Source: Puniceicoccales bacterium (GTDB lineage Bacteria > Verrucomicrobiota > Verrucomicrobiia > Opitutales > JAIRLM01). Taken from it: a stretch of 48,000 bases of DNA. Location of the stretch: the NCBI GenBank assembly GCA_031275345.1, contig JAISOW010000001.1, positions 1 to 48,000 on the forward strand, written 5' to 3'. Position 1 is the first letter of the stretch. Each line of letters starts with the position of its first letter. Below are positions 1 through 8,626 of the stretch, piece by piece. The translations under genes and the position numbers were made by a program. The notes beneath the pieces are model-generated. The model ran no database searches. It was given only the letters and a program-made list of their open reading frames with translations, and was not told where the DNA came from.

Positions 1-195
1 GGAATTCGCCGTCTTTTCATCATAACAACCTATTACTGGATCTCATTTCCGCTTTATAAGAGAAAAACCACGATAGCGGCAGATTCTGGCATAACCTCTA
101 GTGCGAATTCTGCATTTTATCTATGGTGGAAAAAATGCCTCTCACATCCTCTCATAGGGCAGTCGGGGAGGAATAGCATTAATTCAGCCATTTTT

Positions 196-299
196 GTCCC
201 TCCCGTACGCTCTGGAGCCGCATTCAGGGAGATTCGTCATAAAAATCGGCCAACGGGCCGTCTGCCCCGCAGCTCGCTCCCAGAGCGCGCGGGAGGGAC
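196..299. repeat. Long imperfect inverted repeat
   Basis: Bases 196-215 and 280-299 are inverted repeats matching at 18 of 20 positions: perfect 10-bp outer arms (GTCCCTCCCG with CGGGAGGGAC) and perfect 8-bp inner arms (CGCTCTGG with CCAGAGCG), separated by a 2-base mismatch. The loop contains a further short hairpin (CGGCC/GGGCCG near 247-260). No U-run follows on either strand, so this is not a simple terminator. It could be a structured RNA or a replication or recombination site. Confidence 0.7.
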
Positions 300-388
300 G
301 GAAGGAACGGACTTTTTGAGGTCCTCCCTCCCCGCAAGCCTTTCCTGATGCGGGCGGGAGGAACGGGAGGAACGCCGGGAGGGAGAAA

Positions 389-422
389 AACCCTGGGGAA
401 ATTTGTTTCCCTTGCCAGGGTT
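389..422. repeat. Perfect hairpin with nested inner stem
   Basis: AACCCTGG at 389-396 pairs perfectly with CCAGGGTT at 415-422, and an inner GGGAAA/TTTCCC stem closes the loop. It lies about 55 bases downstream of the stop of the replication ATPase gene, so it could be a transcription terminator or processing site. There is no run of T after it on the minus strand. With the larger repeat at 196-299 it forms a structured block. Confidence 0.6.
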
Positions 423-476
423 CGTTATTTACCCTATGACAGTTCATTGACGCCCCCACTTTCGGCAGCATTTTTT

Positions 477-2069
477 TCACGGCAAATCCTCTCCTTTTAA
501 CCTTATGGTATAGGTCGGTTTTCCTGCGCCGTGTCTTCTGCTTAGAGTAAATTCATCGGCATATATTTTGCATAATTTTGATAACAGCACTCCAAGTTGA
601 TTGACACAGTAGTACACATATTTCATGCCATTCTCTCCACATTCGCCCAAAATGCGATTATGCAAATCGGTACTATGCCCAGTAAATTCTTGATTGCCCA
701 AAATCTCCCAGAGGAGGGCTTTTAACTTTCCCTCCTGCGTGTTGGCCCGATTTAGCTTCTCGATTTTTGGATGAATGAACTCCTTACAGTGAAATGATGG
801 GGCCACCAAGTCTGCGGCCGGCTCAAACTCGTAGAGAAGGTGGTGAACGAGCGCCGGAAGTTCGTCTTGAATTCTACGCTGGAGTTTTCTCTTCTGCTCA
901 TCGGTTACATTCGCGGCGAACTCAGACCAAAGCTCCGGATTGGCGTAGAGGGCCAGGATGCGCTGCCGCAGCCCGTCAACGCCGTCGACCAGCCGCGGAA
1001 AAAGTTTGAGAGAATTCGGGTCGCTGTTCGTTGTGCTCACGTAGAAGTGCAGCAGGTGGGCATGGAATGGCTCCTTGAACTTGGCATTAATGCGTGTCAT
1101 CTCATTGGAATGCAGCTGTTTAATCATTTGCGCATAGTCCCCTTGATCCCGCTCGCTGGAAAAGCCGACGCTATCGTCGCAGGTCTGGAGAATCGCCCTT
1201 GCCGTGTCTTCGTTGAACTCCGTCTTGCCGGACATGAGGGAGAACGGCTTACCGATTACGCCTCCTAAAATAGGCTGAAAAATCTGCTGCACAATGAAGG
1301 ACTTACCCAGCTGGGGATCGCCGACCAGGAAAAGATGCAGGAAGGTGTGCGGCTCATTGGCCAGGGAAGCCTGTCCACCATAGACGCGGTGGGTCAATTG
1401 CAACACGCCCCGCAAGAGGCATTTTAAACGAGCGTATTGGCGGTGCTGGTCGAAGTCCAGGAAGTGCCTAAAAAGGGCGTCGATGGTGGCAAATGCTCCC
1501 TTCTTAGGAGCTATGAGCTCGAGCTCCTTTAGGACAAGAAGCCGCCCTAGGTCAATTGGATGAATTCCCGCCCGATAGCCGGCCAGACTTGGCACAACCC
1601 GGTTAACGGCATTGCAGCGCTCGATGTAGAGCATCGCGCAGTCAAAGTCACTCAGGTCTTCCAGCTTTTTATCTTCGCCGGCGAGGTAGCGGGGACGGAC
1701 GGAAATCTTATAGCTCGGTGCCAGTCGCAACATGCAGGACAGCTGCCTCTTGGAAGCTATACTCCAGATTTTTTTCGAATCTTGGACATAGTACGCGTTC
1801 TCGGCCGGTGAGTAGGCAATGCAGTTGGAAATTTTGGCCAGCTTGTCGCCCAACCTTGCCTGGATGGCCCCCATAGTCTCCTCCCACATACAGGAGAAGC
1901 CACCATCCCCGGATGGCTGTGGTTTGGCCCCGTCTTCAGCTGGTGGCAATTGGGCGAACCCTACCTGCTCCCGGGCGCCAGCCCAAAAATTTTCTCCACC
2001 GTTTTCTTGACTTTTCTCCCGCCCCATGCGGAGAATGTTCCCGTTTGGGGGAAAGTTTTCTGTTTTCAT
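477..2069 (-). CDS. Phage/satellite-type replication ATPase (P-loop helicase)
   Basis: A large replication-type protein of 530 residues from the chosen ATG at 2069. That start follows a GGAGA ribosome-binding site and lies 2 bases after the stop of the alpA-like gene; an in-frame extension to 2147 would overlap it. The middle of the protein has a clear Walker A motif (GDPQLGKS), an acidic pair in a Walker B-like position (TCDDS), and a later STTN segment typical of sensor 1 in superfamily-3/D5-like phage helicases. The N-terminal region could be a degenerate primase part, but no primase motif is evident. It probably unwinds the origin of the small mobile element. Family assignment rests on motifs and on the alpA/HTH neighbourhood only. 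Confidence 0.6.
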   Translation of the reverse strand: MKTENFPPNGNILRMGREKSQENGGENFWAGAREQVGFAQLPPAEDGAKPQPSGDGGFSCMWEETMGAIQARLGDKLAKISNCIAYSPAENAYYVQDSKKIWSIASKRQLSCMLRLAPSYKISVRPRYLAGEDKKLEDLSDFDCAMLYIERCNAVNRVVPSLAGYRAGIHPIDLGRLLVLKELELIAPKKGAFATIDALFRHFLDFDQHRQYARLKCLLRGVLQLTHRVYGGQASLANEPHTFLHLFLVGDPQLGKSFIVQQIFQPILGGVIGKPFSLMSGKTEFNEDTARAILQTCDDSVGFSSERDQGDYAQMIKQLHSNEMTRINAKFKEPFHAHLLHFYVSTTNSDPNSLKLFPRLVDGVDGLRQRILALYANPELWSEFAANVTDEQKRKLQRRIQDELPALVHHLLYEFEPAADLVAPSFHCKEFIHPKIEKLNRANTQEGKLKALLWEILGNQEFTGHSTDLHNRILGECGENGMKYVYYCVNQLGVLLSKLCKIYADEFTLSRRHGAGKPTYTIRLKGEDLP

Positions 2070-2071
2070 AA

Positions 2072-2332
2072 CTAATCTCCAGCCGTGCAGGCCACCGAAC
2101 CCTGCACGGTCTCTTTTTTTCTGTTGGTCAAATTTCTGGCCTGGCAAGTTCCGTTTTCGACAATGCCCACCAAATCTGTCAGCCTGTAGCGTACCGTTCT
2201 GGTCCCCAGGCGAACGGGAAGGACCAATCTCCGCCGTTCCATGCGATAGAAAGTGGACCGGCTAATCCCCAGCAATATGCAAGCTTCCTTGGGCCTCAGC
2301 AGTGCTGTCTTTATTTCCATGGCCCATTGCAT
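2072..2332 (-). CDS. alpA: AlpA-family DNA-binding regulator
   Basis: A small winged-HTH protein of the AlpA/excisionase type. The core reads LLRPKEACILLGISRSTFYR, followed by basic residues and the VRYRLTDL ending typical of this family. Such proteins activate excision or transcription in P4-like satellites and cryptic prophages. I chose the ATG at 2332 (86 residues); an ATG at 2320 also fits, and a longer frame starting at 2422 would overlap the divergent regulator's promoter region. The gene is followed after 2 bases by the replication ATPase and is probably cotranscribed with it. Confidence 0.7.
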   Translation of the reverse strand: MQWAMEIKTALLRPKEACILLGISRSTFYRMERRRLVLPVRLGTRTVRYRLTDLVGIVENGTCQARNLTNRKKETVQGSVACTAGD

Positions 2333-2430
2333 AAAAACCCGAGTTGAAGTAAACTGTTTTTTTGACCTTTTTTGATCTTCCCTGAATTCATGCGGTGTAA
2401 TTTTTGTGTTGACGTCTGTCATTGCACAAG

Positions 2431-2447
2431 ATGCCATATGCTGGCAT
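2431..2447. promoter_or_regulatory. Dyad operator candidate between divergent regulators
   Basis: ATGCCA and TGGCAT form perfect 6-bp inverted arms around a 5-base spacer, and two CATATG boxes overlap them. The dyad lies between the minus-strand alpA-like gene and the plus-strand HTH gene, where a repressor would control both directions. Function is inferred from position. Confidence 0.35.
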
Positions 2448-2489
2448 ATGATGTCAGATGATGCAAAAAAGGGCACCCATGGGGGCGCC

Positions 2490-3401
2490 ATGTCCGAACT
2501 GAATGCACTGCGCGGGGCCATGTGTGGTAAGCGGGTATCCCAGCCAAAATTCGCCAAACTTCTAGGCCTCAGCCGCGATATCATCGCCGGCATCGAAATT
2601 GGAATTAGGCGACTAACCCCGAACATCGCCCGCCGCATCCGCTCCTGCACCGGTTGCATGATTTTCAGCGCGGAGGAAAAGGGACGGGCATCTGGCTGGG
2701 AAAATTTACCCCTGCGGGATTTCATCGGACGTCCCTACTCGCCAACGTCCTACCGGGAATGGTGTGCCTGGAAAGCGCTCCTGGACGTCCGCGGAACCGT
2801 CTACCGGAGCCACTTTCTGGGAGAAGCCATTGGCATTTTTTCCACGGCCCTGCGCCAAATAGACTGGGAAGTCCCGACAGAACTGCGGAACAACGGGTTG
2901 CTCAACTTTTGGAATCGGATCGCTGACGTGCTGCTAGATCTTCTCAATGAGCCGGCCGTGGCAAAGGAGGTAGAACGGATGTTAGCGCAAATGTTTGGCG
3001 AAGGGGGCCAGGAAAATTTCTTCACCTTTCTTCACTGCCTCCACGGAGTTGCCCTGCCCGTGGAAGGGGAATTTGCCGCCTTTTGCGAATCGGACGGAGG
3101 GGAAAATCCCCATGACTCGCACGCGGCCAGCGCTACGATTCACGCCATCATCCGCAGCATGTGCACCTTCCGCAGGTGGCGGGCGGCCGAATTTGGAACC
3201 AACTGTGTCGAAGTGGAACGCGCCGGGAGCGACCTAGAGACCATGATGGCAGCTCTGCGCGACGAGTACGAGCGGGGGAACATTTCCGAGGAAACTTTTG
3301 CGAAACTTACGGCCAATGACAGCCCCAAAACTCGTCACTCCCACATGGTCCAAAATCCGGCGAAAACACACCCGATTCCTGGAAAAGCAGACCAAAAGTA
3401 G
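2490..3401 (+). CDS. XRE-like HTH regulator of the island
   Basis: A 303-residue protein whose first 55 residues resemble a Cro/C1-type helix-turn-helix (QPKFAKLLGLSRDIIAGIE, then a second helix rich in arginine). The remaining 250 residues match nothing I recognise. I chose the ATG at 2490 because the HTH begins there and this leaves an intergenic space for divergent promoters; an ATG at 2448 is possible. It is transcribed away from the alpA/ATPase pair, as expected of the master repressor of a small integrated element. It ends 78 bases from the tRNA-Met 3' end. Confidence 0.6.
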   Translation: MSELNALRGAMCGKRVSQPKFAKLLGLSRDIIAGIEIGIRRLTPNIARRIRSCTGCMIFSAEEKGRASGWENLPLRDFIGRPYSPTSYREWCAWKALLDVRGTVYRSHFLGEAIGIFSTALRQIDWEVPTELRNNGLLNFWNRIADVLLDLLNEPAVAKEVERMLAQMFGEGGQENFFTFLHCLHGVALPVEGEFAAFCESDGGENPHDSHAASATIHAIIRSMCTFRRWRAAEFGTNCVEVERAGSDLETMMAALRDEYERGNISEETFAKLTANDSPKTRHSHMVQNPAKTHPIPGKADQK

Positions 3402-3478
3402 ACCAATTCTTTCAGACCTCTCCCATAATCGAAAACGACACCGGCCTGGGAGACAGCTCCTAGAGCAGCGTTTCGGCC

Positions 3479-3554
3479 TGGTGGGCCCTGGTGGATTCGA
3501 ACCGCCGACCAAGGGATTATGAGTCCCCTGCTCTTACCGCTGAGCTAAGGGCCC
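3479..3554 (-). tRNA. tRNA-Met (CAT), CCA encoded
   Basis: A complete cloverleaf on the minus strand. The acceptor stem is GGGCCCT with AGGGCCC, the D arm is AGCTCAGCGGTAAGAGC, the anticodon stem is GGGGA/TCCCT with loop CTCATAA (anticodon CAT), and the T loop is TTCGAAT. CCA is encoded at 3481-3479. The T stem (GGCGG/CCACC) has a central C-A mismatch between 3504 and 3492. A CAT anticodon could also belong to a lysidine-modified tRNA-Ile; the body looks more like elongator tRNA-Met. Its 3' end faces the mobile island, the usual orientation for integration into a tRNA gene. Confidence 0.9.
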
Positions 3555-3730
3555 ACACCACCACCATGCACTGGAATGTGTGAATGACAAGTTCCAAATT
3601 CATTGACCGTTGCCAATCGGCGGCAAGGCCCGTCTCTCCTTGCCGCAGGAACTTCACTGAAAAATGAAACCCTGCTGGAATTGGGATGAAGGTCGCTCCA
3701 CATTCCCCTTGACACTGCCTCGCCGTCACT

Positions 3731-4228
3731 GTGATGTCCTGCCGGATGTCCGTGGCTATTGGAGGGGATGCGGGCAAGGTTGCCGGTCGGCGGGACAATC
3801 GCTCGGCTGCGATGCAGTTGCTCTATCTTCACGATCTATATCCATTTGTTCCGGTTGCAGGGCACTGGCAAAATTTGCAAAATATGCTCGGGTTGCCGGA
3901 TGCGGGCTATGAATTTTGTCTGGACCTGGCTGCCGGTACGATTGCCAATTTGAAGGAAATCAACGGTCACATGCAACGCCTTCTCGTCAACTGGTCTCCG
4001 GAAAGGGTGGAGAGAGTACCGGTGGCCATTCTCCGCCTGGCGCTCTACGAATTGATCCATCGCAGGGATATGCCCGTTGCCGTTGTCATCAACGAGGCGG
4101 TTGAGCTGGGAAAACGCTTCGCCGGACCGGCCGCTGCCCGATTCATCAACGGCCTATTGGACCAATTCCACCGGGATAGGGAGGCGGCACAGCGTGAGCC
4201 ATGCAATGATCTGTCGTTGGGAGATTGA
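3731..4228 (+). CDS. nusB: Transcription antitermination factor NusB
   Basis: A 165-residue protein with the NusB helical fold. There is an N-terminal RRDNRSAAMQLLYLHD segment, the characteristic middle RVERVPVAILRLALYEL, and the C-terminal VVINEAVELGKRFAG followed by RFINGLLD. NusB binds boxA RNA with NusE (ribosomal protein S10) during rRNA antitermination. The start could also be the ATG at 3746. The gene converges with accA, the two stops being 3 bases apart, so no separate terminator fits between them. Confidence 0.93.
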   Translation: MMSCRMSVAIGGDAGKVAGRRDNRSAAMQLLYLHDLYPFVPVAGHWQNLQNMLGLPDAGYEFCLDLAAGTIANLKEINGHMQRLLVNWSPERVERVPVAILRLALYELIHRRDMPVAVVINEAVELGKRFAGPAAARFINGLLDQFHRDREAAQREPCNDLSLGD

Positions 4229-4231
4229 GAC

Positions 4232-5176
4232 CTAAGACGGAACACCGATTGACCGGTAGCGCGCCTGTCGCCGAGTGGGATCGCCCACCGCACCGAGCTC
4301 GGCCAGATGGCGCAGCAGGGCATCCTTTACCGTTGCCACCGCCGCCATTGGGTCCTGGTGCGCCCCGCCCAGCGGCTCGGCAAGAATTTCGTCCACTATG
4401 CCAAATTCTAGCAATTTGTGCGGATTCAGTTGCAGAGCCCTGGCCGCCTCGGGTGCCTTTGTCCCATCTTTCCAGAGGATCGAGGCACAGCCTTCCGGAG
4501 AAATCACCGAAAAATAGGCATTTTCCAGCAGCAGCAGTCGGTCGACAACGGCAATGCCCAGGGCACCTCCGGAGCCACCTTCTCCGATCACAACCCCCAC
4601 GGATGGCACCCGCAGCGTGCTCATTTCCAGCAAATTGGTCGCAATTGCCCCGCCCACGTGCCGTTCTTCGGAACCGATTCCAGGATAGGCACCTGGCGTG
4701 TCGATGAACGTGACAATTGCCAGGGAAAACTTATTGGCCAAACGCATGGCACGCAATGCCTTGTGATATCCTTCCGGCTGAGGACAGCCAAAGTTACGAA
4801 AAATATTTTCCTTCACATTGCGACCTTTTTGCTGGCCAATTACAACGATCGGTCGGCCATCCAAGGCCGCGAGACCGCAAACAATGGAAGGATCGTCGCC
4901 AAAAAGTCGATCGCCGTGGATTTCTTCAAAATCGGAAAAAATGTGGCCAATGTAGTCCAGTGAATAGGGCCGTCCGGGGTGACGGGCCAATTGAACCCGC
5001 TCCCAAATGCCCAGATTGGCATAGATTTCTTGGCGCATGGCCCGAACCTTTGCCTCGATGGCTTCGATCTCCACGGAAACATCCACCCGCACGGCGGCGG
5101 ATTGGCCCCGCAATTGGCGTAGCTGCTCCTCCAATCGTCGCAGGGATTGGCTGCCATCTTCCCGGTCTTCTTCCAC
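4232..5176 (-). CDS. accA: Acetyl-CoA carboxylase carboxyltransferase subunit alpha
   Basis: A full-length AccA of 314 residues. The N-terminal helix precedes NLGIWERVQLARHPGRP. The core carries GDRLFGDDPSIVCGLA, the GQQKGR segment, FIDTPGAYPGIGSEERHVGGAIA and GEGGSGGALGIA, which form the crotonase-type acyl-CoA and carboxybiotin site. AccA works with AccD to transfer the carboxyl group from biotin to acetyl-CoA in fatty acid synthesis. The start is a GTG 2 bases after the tyrS stop. It is the last gene of the minus-strand run beginning at 12379. accD is not in the window. Confidence 0.96.
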   Translation of the reverse strand: MEEDREDGSQSLRRLEEQLRQLRGQSAAVRVDVSVEIEAIEAKVRAMRQEIYANLGIWERVQLARHPGRPYSLDYIGHIFSDFEEIHGDRLFGDDPSIVCGLAALDGRPIVVIGQQKGRNVKENIFRNFGCPQPEGYHKALRAMRLANKFSLAIVTFIDTPGAYPGIGSEERHVGGAIATNLLEMSTLRVPSVGVVIGEGGSGGALGIAVVDRLLLLENAYFSVISPEGCASILWKDGTKAPEAARALQLNPHKLLEFGIVDEILAEPLGGAHQDPMAAVATVKDALLRHLAELGAVGDPTRRQARYRSIGVPS

Positions 5177-5178
5177 GC

Positions 5179-6363
5179 CTAGTCCAATCGGAAAAATTGC
5201 CGCTTTCCAACCTGCAAAACCTGTCCCGCAGCTCCACGGATTGAAATTTTTTGGCCTAATTCGATCCGGACACCGTCCAAGCGCACCGCTCCCTGTTCCA
5301 GCAGGCGTCGCACCTCGTTGCGGCTTGAAAAGGCGGCGGACGATGCCAACAAATCCAGCACATCCACAAATTCTTCGGCTGCAAAAGTATCCAATGGGAT
5401 GTGTGCCAATGTTTCCGGCAATTCACCCCTGGAAAATACTTTTTCGAATTCATCCCGTGCGCGGGCTGCCATTTCTTCGCCGTGGAACTGGGCAGTCAGC
5501 GCAACGGCTAGCCGCTTCTTTGCCTCCATGGGGTGGAGCTTGGCAACGGCCGTCCAATCCGCATCGCCATGGCCCAGCAGTAGGCGGTGGTAAGTTTCCA
5601 AAATTTCATCCGGAATGGACATGATTTTGCCAAACATTTGCTGGGCCGAGTCGTTGAATGCAATGTAGTTGCCATAGCTTTTCGACATTTTCCTCGTGCC
5701 GTCCAATCCGACCAGCAGCGGCATGCAGAGCACCACCTGCTCCTCCTGGCGACGGTTTTTTTGCATGGTGCGCCCCACCAGCATGTTGAACAGTTGGTCA
5801 TTGCCTCCCAATTCCAGGTCCGCCTCCAACATGACCGAATCATAGCCCTGGATGAGGGGATAGAGAAATTCGACAACGGCAATGGGAACACCTTCCCTGT
5901 GACGTTTGGCAAAATCTTCCCGTTCAATGAGCTGGGCAACCGTCATTTCCCTGGCCAGTGCCAGCATGTCCGCCAGCGACATTTTGGAAAACCATTCACC
6001 GTTGCGACGCACGACCGTTTTTTTTGCATCCAGGATGCGGAATGCCTGTTCAAGGTAGGTTTTTGCATTTTCTTCGATCTGCTCCGGAGTGAGCACGGGC
6101 CGGGTTTCCGACCGGCCGGATGGATCGCCGATGGTGGTGGTAAAGTCGCCGATGAGAAAGATCGCCTCGTGGCCAAGATCTTGCAATTGGCGCAGCTTGC
6201 GAAATACAACCAGGTGGCCGAAGGTTAGGTCCGGTCTGGTCGGATCCACACCGAATTTGATGCGCAGTGGATGGCCTTTTTCCAATTTATGCCGCAGATC
6301 GTCCAATCCGGCAACGTGCTGCGCATTGGAACAAATTTGTCGCACCATTTCTTCCCGATCCAT
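5179..6363 (-). CDS. tyrS: Tyrosyl-tRNA synthetase
   Basis: A class I aminoacyl-tRNA synthetase of 394 residues from the ATG at 6363; the open frame extends upstream but would run into secDF. The HIGH-type motif is TFGH in GVDPTRPDLTFGHL, and KMSKS is intact near residue 225. The C-terminal 60 residues form the S4-like RNA-binding domain of bacterial TyrRS (EVRRLLEQGAVRLDG). The motif spelling fits the TyrZ-type branch. It charges tRNA-Tyr in the cytoplasm. It starts 11 bases after the secDF stop. Confidence 0.96.
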   Translation of the reverse strand: MDREEMVRQICSNAQHVAGLDDLRHKLEKGHPLRIKFGVDPTRPDLTFGHLVVFRKLRQLQDLGHEAIFLIGDFTTTIGDPSGRSETRPVLTPEQIEENAKTYLEQAFRILDAKKTVVRRNGEWFSKMSLADMLALAREMTVAQLIEREDFAKRHREGVPIAVVEFLYPLIQGYDSVMLEADLELGGNDQLFNMLVGRTMQKNRRQEEQVVLCMPLLVGLDGTRKMSKSYGNYIAFNDSAQQMFGKIMSIPDEILETYHRLLLGHGDADWTAVAKLHPMEAKKRLAVALTAQFHGEEMAARARDEFEKVFSRGELPETLAHIPLDTFAAEEFVDVLDLLASSAAFSSRNEVRRLLEQGAVRLDGVRIELGQKISIRGAAGQVLQVGKRQFFRLD

Positions 6364-6374
6364 AATTCTTTTCC

Positions 6375-8618
6375 CTATTGAATTGCCCTGTGACGATGCC
6401 GTGCCCGGCCCGTTCCTTCCCACGCCCCACGTCGCCCCCCATGGCAAAGGTAGAACAAGGGACTTGCGATGAAAATGGAAGAAAATGTTCCCGTAAAAAT
6501 TCCCAGCAAAAATACCAGGGAAAAGTCTACGATCACACCGGCGGCGAAGATGTGGAGGGAAGCGGCTGCGAGAAGCGTCGTTAGGCTGGTAAGCAGGGTG
6601 CGGCCGAGGGTCGCATTGATGGACAGGTTGATGCATTCGCCCAGGGCAATTTTTCCATTGGCCCGCAATTCTTCCCGAATCCGGTCAAAGATGACGATGG
6701 TGTCATTGATTGAGTAGCCGACGACCATTAAAATTGCCGCCACCATGGGTCCGCTCAGCCGATGGCCCAGTAAAAAAAACAATCCGGTGGTGACCAGGAC
6801 GTCGTGGGCAGTGGAAACGATGGCCCCGATGGCAAAGCCAAGTTCAAAGCGGACGGCTACGTAGAGCAAAATTCCCAGCATGGCCAGGCCAAGGGAAATA
6901 AGGGCACTGCGGCGCATTTCTTCGCCCACGCTGCCACCGATGTGGATTTTTTGCAGCTGGCGCAAGTGGCTGTCCGGCAGATTTTTATCGACTGCCGCCA
7001 GGAAGGCATCGCCCTGGCCAGCCGCCGTCTGTATCCTGAGCTGCTCCGAACCTCCCTCCAGGGAACGCTGGAAAGAAAATTGTACCTCACCGATGCCGCA
7101 ATGCTCTGCCACGGCGCGCAAATCCTGCAATTCCGGCTTGCTTTGAAAGCTGAGCAGCATCTCGTCGCCTCCCGTAAAATCCATGCCGTAGATAGCAGGG
7201 CCGCGCACGGCAACGGCCAGCAAGCCAGCGGCGATGGCAACGCCGGAGAGAAGGAAGGCCAGGCGGCGGCGGCCGAGGAAGTCAAAGCTGGGGACCCGGC
7301 GAAAGAATTGGGGAAAAAGCTTTCCGGTTGGCCAAAAATGGACCACAAGTTCCAGCAGGCCGCGGAAAAACACAAGGGAACAGAAGAGCGTTGTGAGAAT
7401 TCCAACGGCAAGTACGACACCAAAGCCGCGGACAATGCCGGACCCATGGAAAAATAGTATGGCCGCCACCAGCAATGTGGTAAGGTTGGCGTCCAGAATT
7501 GTGGCGAGGGAGCGGCTAAAGCCATCGGCAAGGGCAAGACGCAGATCCTTTCCCAGCCGCTGTTCCTCGGCCATCCGCGAAAACATAATGATGTTAGCAT
7601 CGACCGCCATGCCGATGGTGAGAACCAGTGCTGCCAGTGACGGCAGGGTGATGGTGGCCCCGAACGTTGCCAGGGTTCCCAGAATGAGCAGCACATTCAA
7701 TGCGACGGCCAGCATGGCCATCACCCCCCCCAGGGTGTAGTAGCCAACCATGAACAGCACCACAAGGGTTGCTCCGACGCCAACCGCACGTAGGGAGGCG
7801 GTGCGCACATCTTCCGCCAGCGATGGGCCAAGCTCCTGCGCCTCCACCACCCTCAGTTCGAATTCCAGTGGATTGTTTAAAACACTGGCCAGGTGAATCG
7901 CCTCTTCGCGGGTAAAACGACCGCTGATCGACGCCCGGCCATTGGGAATGGCGCTGCGGATGACCGGTGCCGAGTGGATCTTGCCGTCCAGTACGATGGC
8001 CAATGACCGACCAATGTTTTGGCCGGTAATTTGCTCAAAACGCCGCGCCCCATCGGCCGTCAACTCCAAATCCACCTCGTTGGCACCGTAGGCGTTGACA
8101 GTTGGCACGGCCCGCCGAATCGACCGGCCTGTCAGTTCTGGGATGCGTTTGAGCAGCAAGCGATCCGGCTGGCCATTTCCCGCTCCACCCGATTCATTCC
8201 ATGCAACCCACCCATAGCCGGCGGGAACTTCTCCGGCAGCTCCGCCGGGATGAACCAGACGAAATTCCAACTTTGCCGGCTTTTTGATCGCCTCCAATAG
8301 CTTGGGATTGTCCCTGCCCACCACTCCGGCCAGTTGAATTTCGATCTGCGCATCACCCTTTGTGCGGATGATCGGCTCCGCCACGCCGAGCGCATCGATT
8401 CGCCTGGCCATCACTTCACGAGCCTGGGCCAACTGTTGAGCACGGCCGTCTTCATCCTTGGACAGCGCCTCCTGGGCAATTTCCAGCGTAACCGCCAGAC
8501 CACCGGACAGGTCCAAGCCGGGGCGTAGCGGCGTCTGGACCAGGACAGCCGCGGCCCACACACCTAGCAAAAGTGACAGACCTAGCCGCCAACCAATTCT
8601 ATGACGCAGGCCGGCCAT
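6375..8618 (-). CDS. secDF: Protein translocase SecDF fusion
   Basis: A single 747-residue protein combining SecD and SecF. An N-terminal membrane helix precedes RPGLDLSGG, the SecD signature. A periplasmic P1 region follows, then six membrane segments with the GMAVDANIIMF motif. The second half repeats the plan with GMDFTGGDEM and YSINDTIVIFDRIRE, the SecF signature. SecDF uses the proton gradient to pull secreted proteins through SecYEG. One-piece SecDF is known from several lineages including PVC bacteria. It sits directly downstream of yajC, the classical partner. Confidence 0.96.
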   Translation of the reverse strand: MAGLRHRIGWRLGLSLLLGVWAAAVLVQTPLRPGLDLSGGLAVTLEIAQEALSKDEDGRAQQLAQAREVMARRIDALGVAEPIIRTKGDAQIEIQLAGVVGRDNPKLLEAIKKPAKLEFRLVHPGGAAGEVPAGYGWVAWNESGGAGNGQPDRLLLKRIPELTGRSIRRAVPTVNAYGANEVDLELTADGARRFEQITGQNIGRSLAIVLDGKIHSAPVIRSAIPNGRASISGRFTREEAIHLASVLNNPLEFELRVVEAQELGPSLAEDVRTASLRAVGVGATLVVLFMVGYYTLGGVMAMLAVALNVLLILGTLATFGATITLPSLAALVLTIGMAVDANIIMFSRMAEEQRLGKDLRLALADGFSRSLATILDANLTTLLVAAILFFHGSGIVRGFGVVLAVGILTTLFCSLVFFRGLLELVVHFWPTGKLFPQFFRRVPSFDFLGRRRLAFLLSGVAIAAGLLAVAVRGPAIYGMDFTGGDEMLLSFQSKPELQDLRAVAEHCGIGEVQFSFQRSLEGGSEQLRIQTAAGQGDAFLAAVDKNLPDSHLRQLQKIHIGGSVGEEMRRSALISLGLAMLGILLYVAVRFELGFAIGAIVSTAHDVLVTTGLFFLLGHRLSGPMVAAILMVVGYSINDTIVIFDRIREELRANGKIALGECINLSINATLGRTLLTSLTTLLAAASLHIFAAGVIVDFSLVFLLGIFTGTFSSIFIASPLFYLCHGGRRGAWEGTGRARHRHRAIQ

Positions 8619-8626
8619 GCCATTCC

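Larger units (their letters stand above)
1..476. other. Gene-free, highly structured left end
   Basis: I find no credible gene here. The open frame on the minus strand at 184-480 has low-complexity composition and no recognisable domain. The segment from about 190 to 425 is dense in inverted repeats, listed separately, and contains repeated GGGAGGAAC-type purine blocks near 290-385. It lies directly downstream of the replication ATPase gene of the adjacent island. Confidence 0.5.

Noticed and set aside
184..480. 98-codon open frame on the minus strand at the left end
   Set aside because: Low-complexity Pro/Gly/Arg composition arising from the inverted-repeat block; no domain and no ribosome-binding site.
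7200..8600. Long open frames antisense to secDF and other GC-rich genes
   Set aside because: They are mirror frames of clearly conserved proteins, with Arg/Pro/Ala-rich translations and no domains.
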